Positions 63,641-64,000 of a DNA stretch of 64,000 nt are shown piece after piece. Every line of letters begins with the position of its first letter. The first letter of the stretch is position 1. The DNA is from Halalkalibacter oceani (GTDB lineage: Bacteria; Bacillota; Bacilli; Bacillales; Bacillaceae_D): contig NZ_JAMBOS010000008.1 of NCBI RefSeq assembly GCF_023715705.1, forward strand, positions 93,859-157,858, in the 5' to 3' direction. The notes below the pieces were generated by a model that was not told the origin of the DNA, made no database searches, and saw only the letters and a program-made list of their open reading frames with translations. The position numbers and the translations under genes were made by a program.

Positions 63641-64000
63641 TTTTCATGGAGAGTTTGATCCTGGCTCAGGACGAACGCTGGCGGCGTGCCTAATACATGC
63701 AAGTCGAGCGGGTGAACCTGACAGATTCCTTCGGGATGACGTCAGTGGATCCAGCGGCGAACGGGTGAGTAACACGTGGGCAACCTGCCCCTCAGACTGG
63801 GATAACATCGAGAAATCGGTGCTAATACCGGATAATTTTCGGGATCGCATGATCCCGTTATAAAAGATGGCTCCGGCTATCACTGGGGGATGGGCCCGCG
63901 GCGCATTAGCTAGTTGGTGAGGTAGAGGCTCACCAAGGCGACGATGCGTAGCCGACCTGAGAGGGTGATCGGCCACACTGGGACTGAGACACGGCCCAGA
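63641..64000 (+). rRNA. 16S ribosomal RNA, 5' part (runs off the window)
   Basis: Begins near TTTTCATGGAGAGTTTGATC and carries the universal CCTGGCTCAGGACGAACGCT, CATGCAAGTCGAGCG, GGCGAACGGGTGAGTAACAC and ACTGGGACTGAGACACGGCC stretches. About 360 bases are present. The exact mature 5' end is set by analogy with B. subtilis to within a few bases. This is the last feature of the window and shows that an rrn operon starts here, reading rightward. Confidence 0.97.

Noticed and set aside
63644..63976. Minus-strand frame of 110 codons at the right edge
   Set aside because: It lies entirely in 16S rRNA.
1..64000. Insertion sequences, tRNA genes, prophage or replication origin
   Set aside because: I saw no transposase, integrase, phage structural gene, tRNA cloverleaf or DnaA-box cluster anywhere in the window.

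Overview
The window looks like a chromosomal segment of an alkaliphile- or halophile-type Bacillaceae (low-GC Gram-positive). The evidence is purine-riboswitch-controlled guaA and pbuG in the Bacillus subtilis yeaC-yeaD-yebA-guaA-pbuG neighbourhood, a B. subtilis-like yuk/yue type VII secretion operon, a YjcZ-type sporulation micropeptide, strong AAAGGAGG ribosome sites and a Bacillus-style rRNA operon entering at the right edge. Futalosine-pathway menaquinone genes (mqnB, mqnD) fit relatives of Bacillus halodurans better than B. subtilis.

Layout, left to right. 0.1-2.6 kb: a small unknown protein and an ABC exporter behind a near-perfect Fur box. 2.8-15.9 kb: a complete type VII secretion system (yukE, yukD, yukC, essC, yueB, essA) followed by an effector module: two small helical partner proteins, an LXG protein with an unrecognised Gly-rich C-terminal domain, a DUF4176 protein, a two-helix membrane protein (candidate immunity) and a lipoprotein. 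16-19 kb: mqnB-mqnD and a flavoprotein monooxygenase. 19.4-35.5 kb: a type I-B CRISPR-Cas locus with a very long array (100 repeats by my count, 99 spacers) and a full cas6-cas8-cas7-cas5-cas3-cas4-cas1-cas2 operon preceded by a WYL-domain regulator. Decayed repeats at the left end and a promoter-like leader at the right end indicate that the array is transcribed leftward, away from the cas genes.

35.7-41.5 kb: an ECF sigma/anti-sigma pair, a NEW3-domain/ABC-2 transporter operon, and an amino-acid-oxidase-like gene cut by one in-frame stop. 41.5-48.3 kb: a Gly/Tyr-rich coat-like protein, an unknown secreted protein, a probable copper-linked operon on the minus strand (beta-propeller lipoprotein, response regulator, histidine kinase, YtkA-like lipoprotein, CopC-like protein), a D-threonine-aldolase-like enzyme and a YjcZ micropeptide. 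48.6-60.8 kb: MoxR ATPase, DUF58 and transglutaminase genes, then guaA and pbuG, each behind a guanine-type riboswitch, with a Fur-box-controlled siderophore ABC transporter inserted between them. 60.9-63.3 kb: an ammonium transporter fused to a methyl-accepting chemotaxis signalling domain. 63.5-64 kb: rRNA promoter and the start of 16S rRNA.

The most notable items are the long CRISPR array with an exactly duplicated spacer, the WYL regulator and palindrome beside the leader, the LXG toxin domain, the Amt-chemoreceptor fusion, the two Fur boxes, and a dispersed intergenic element present twice. All identities come from reading the sequence by eye; no database search was run.
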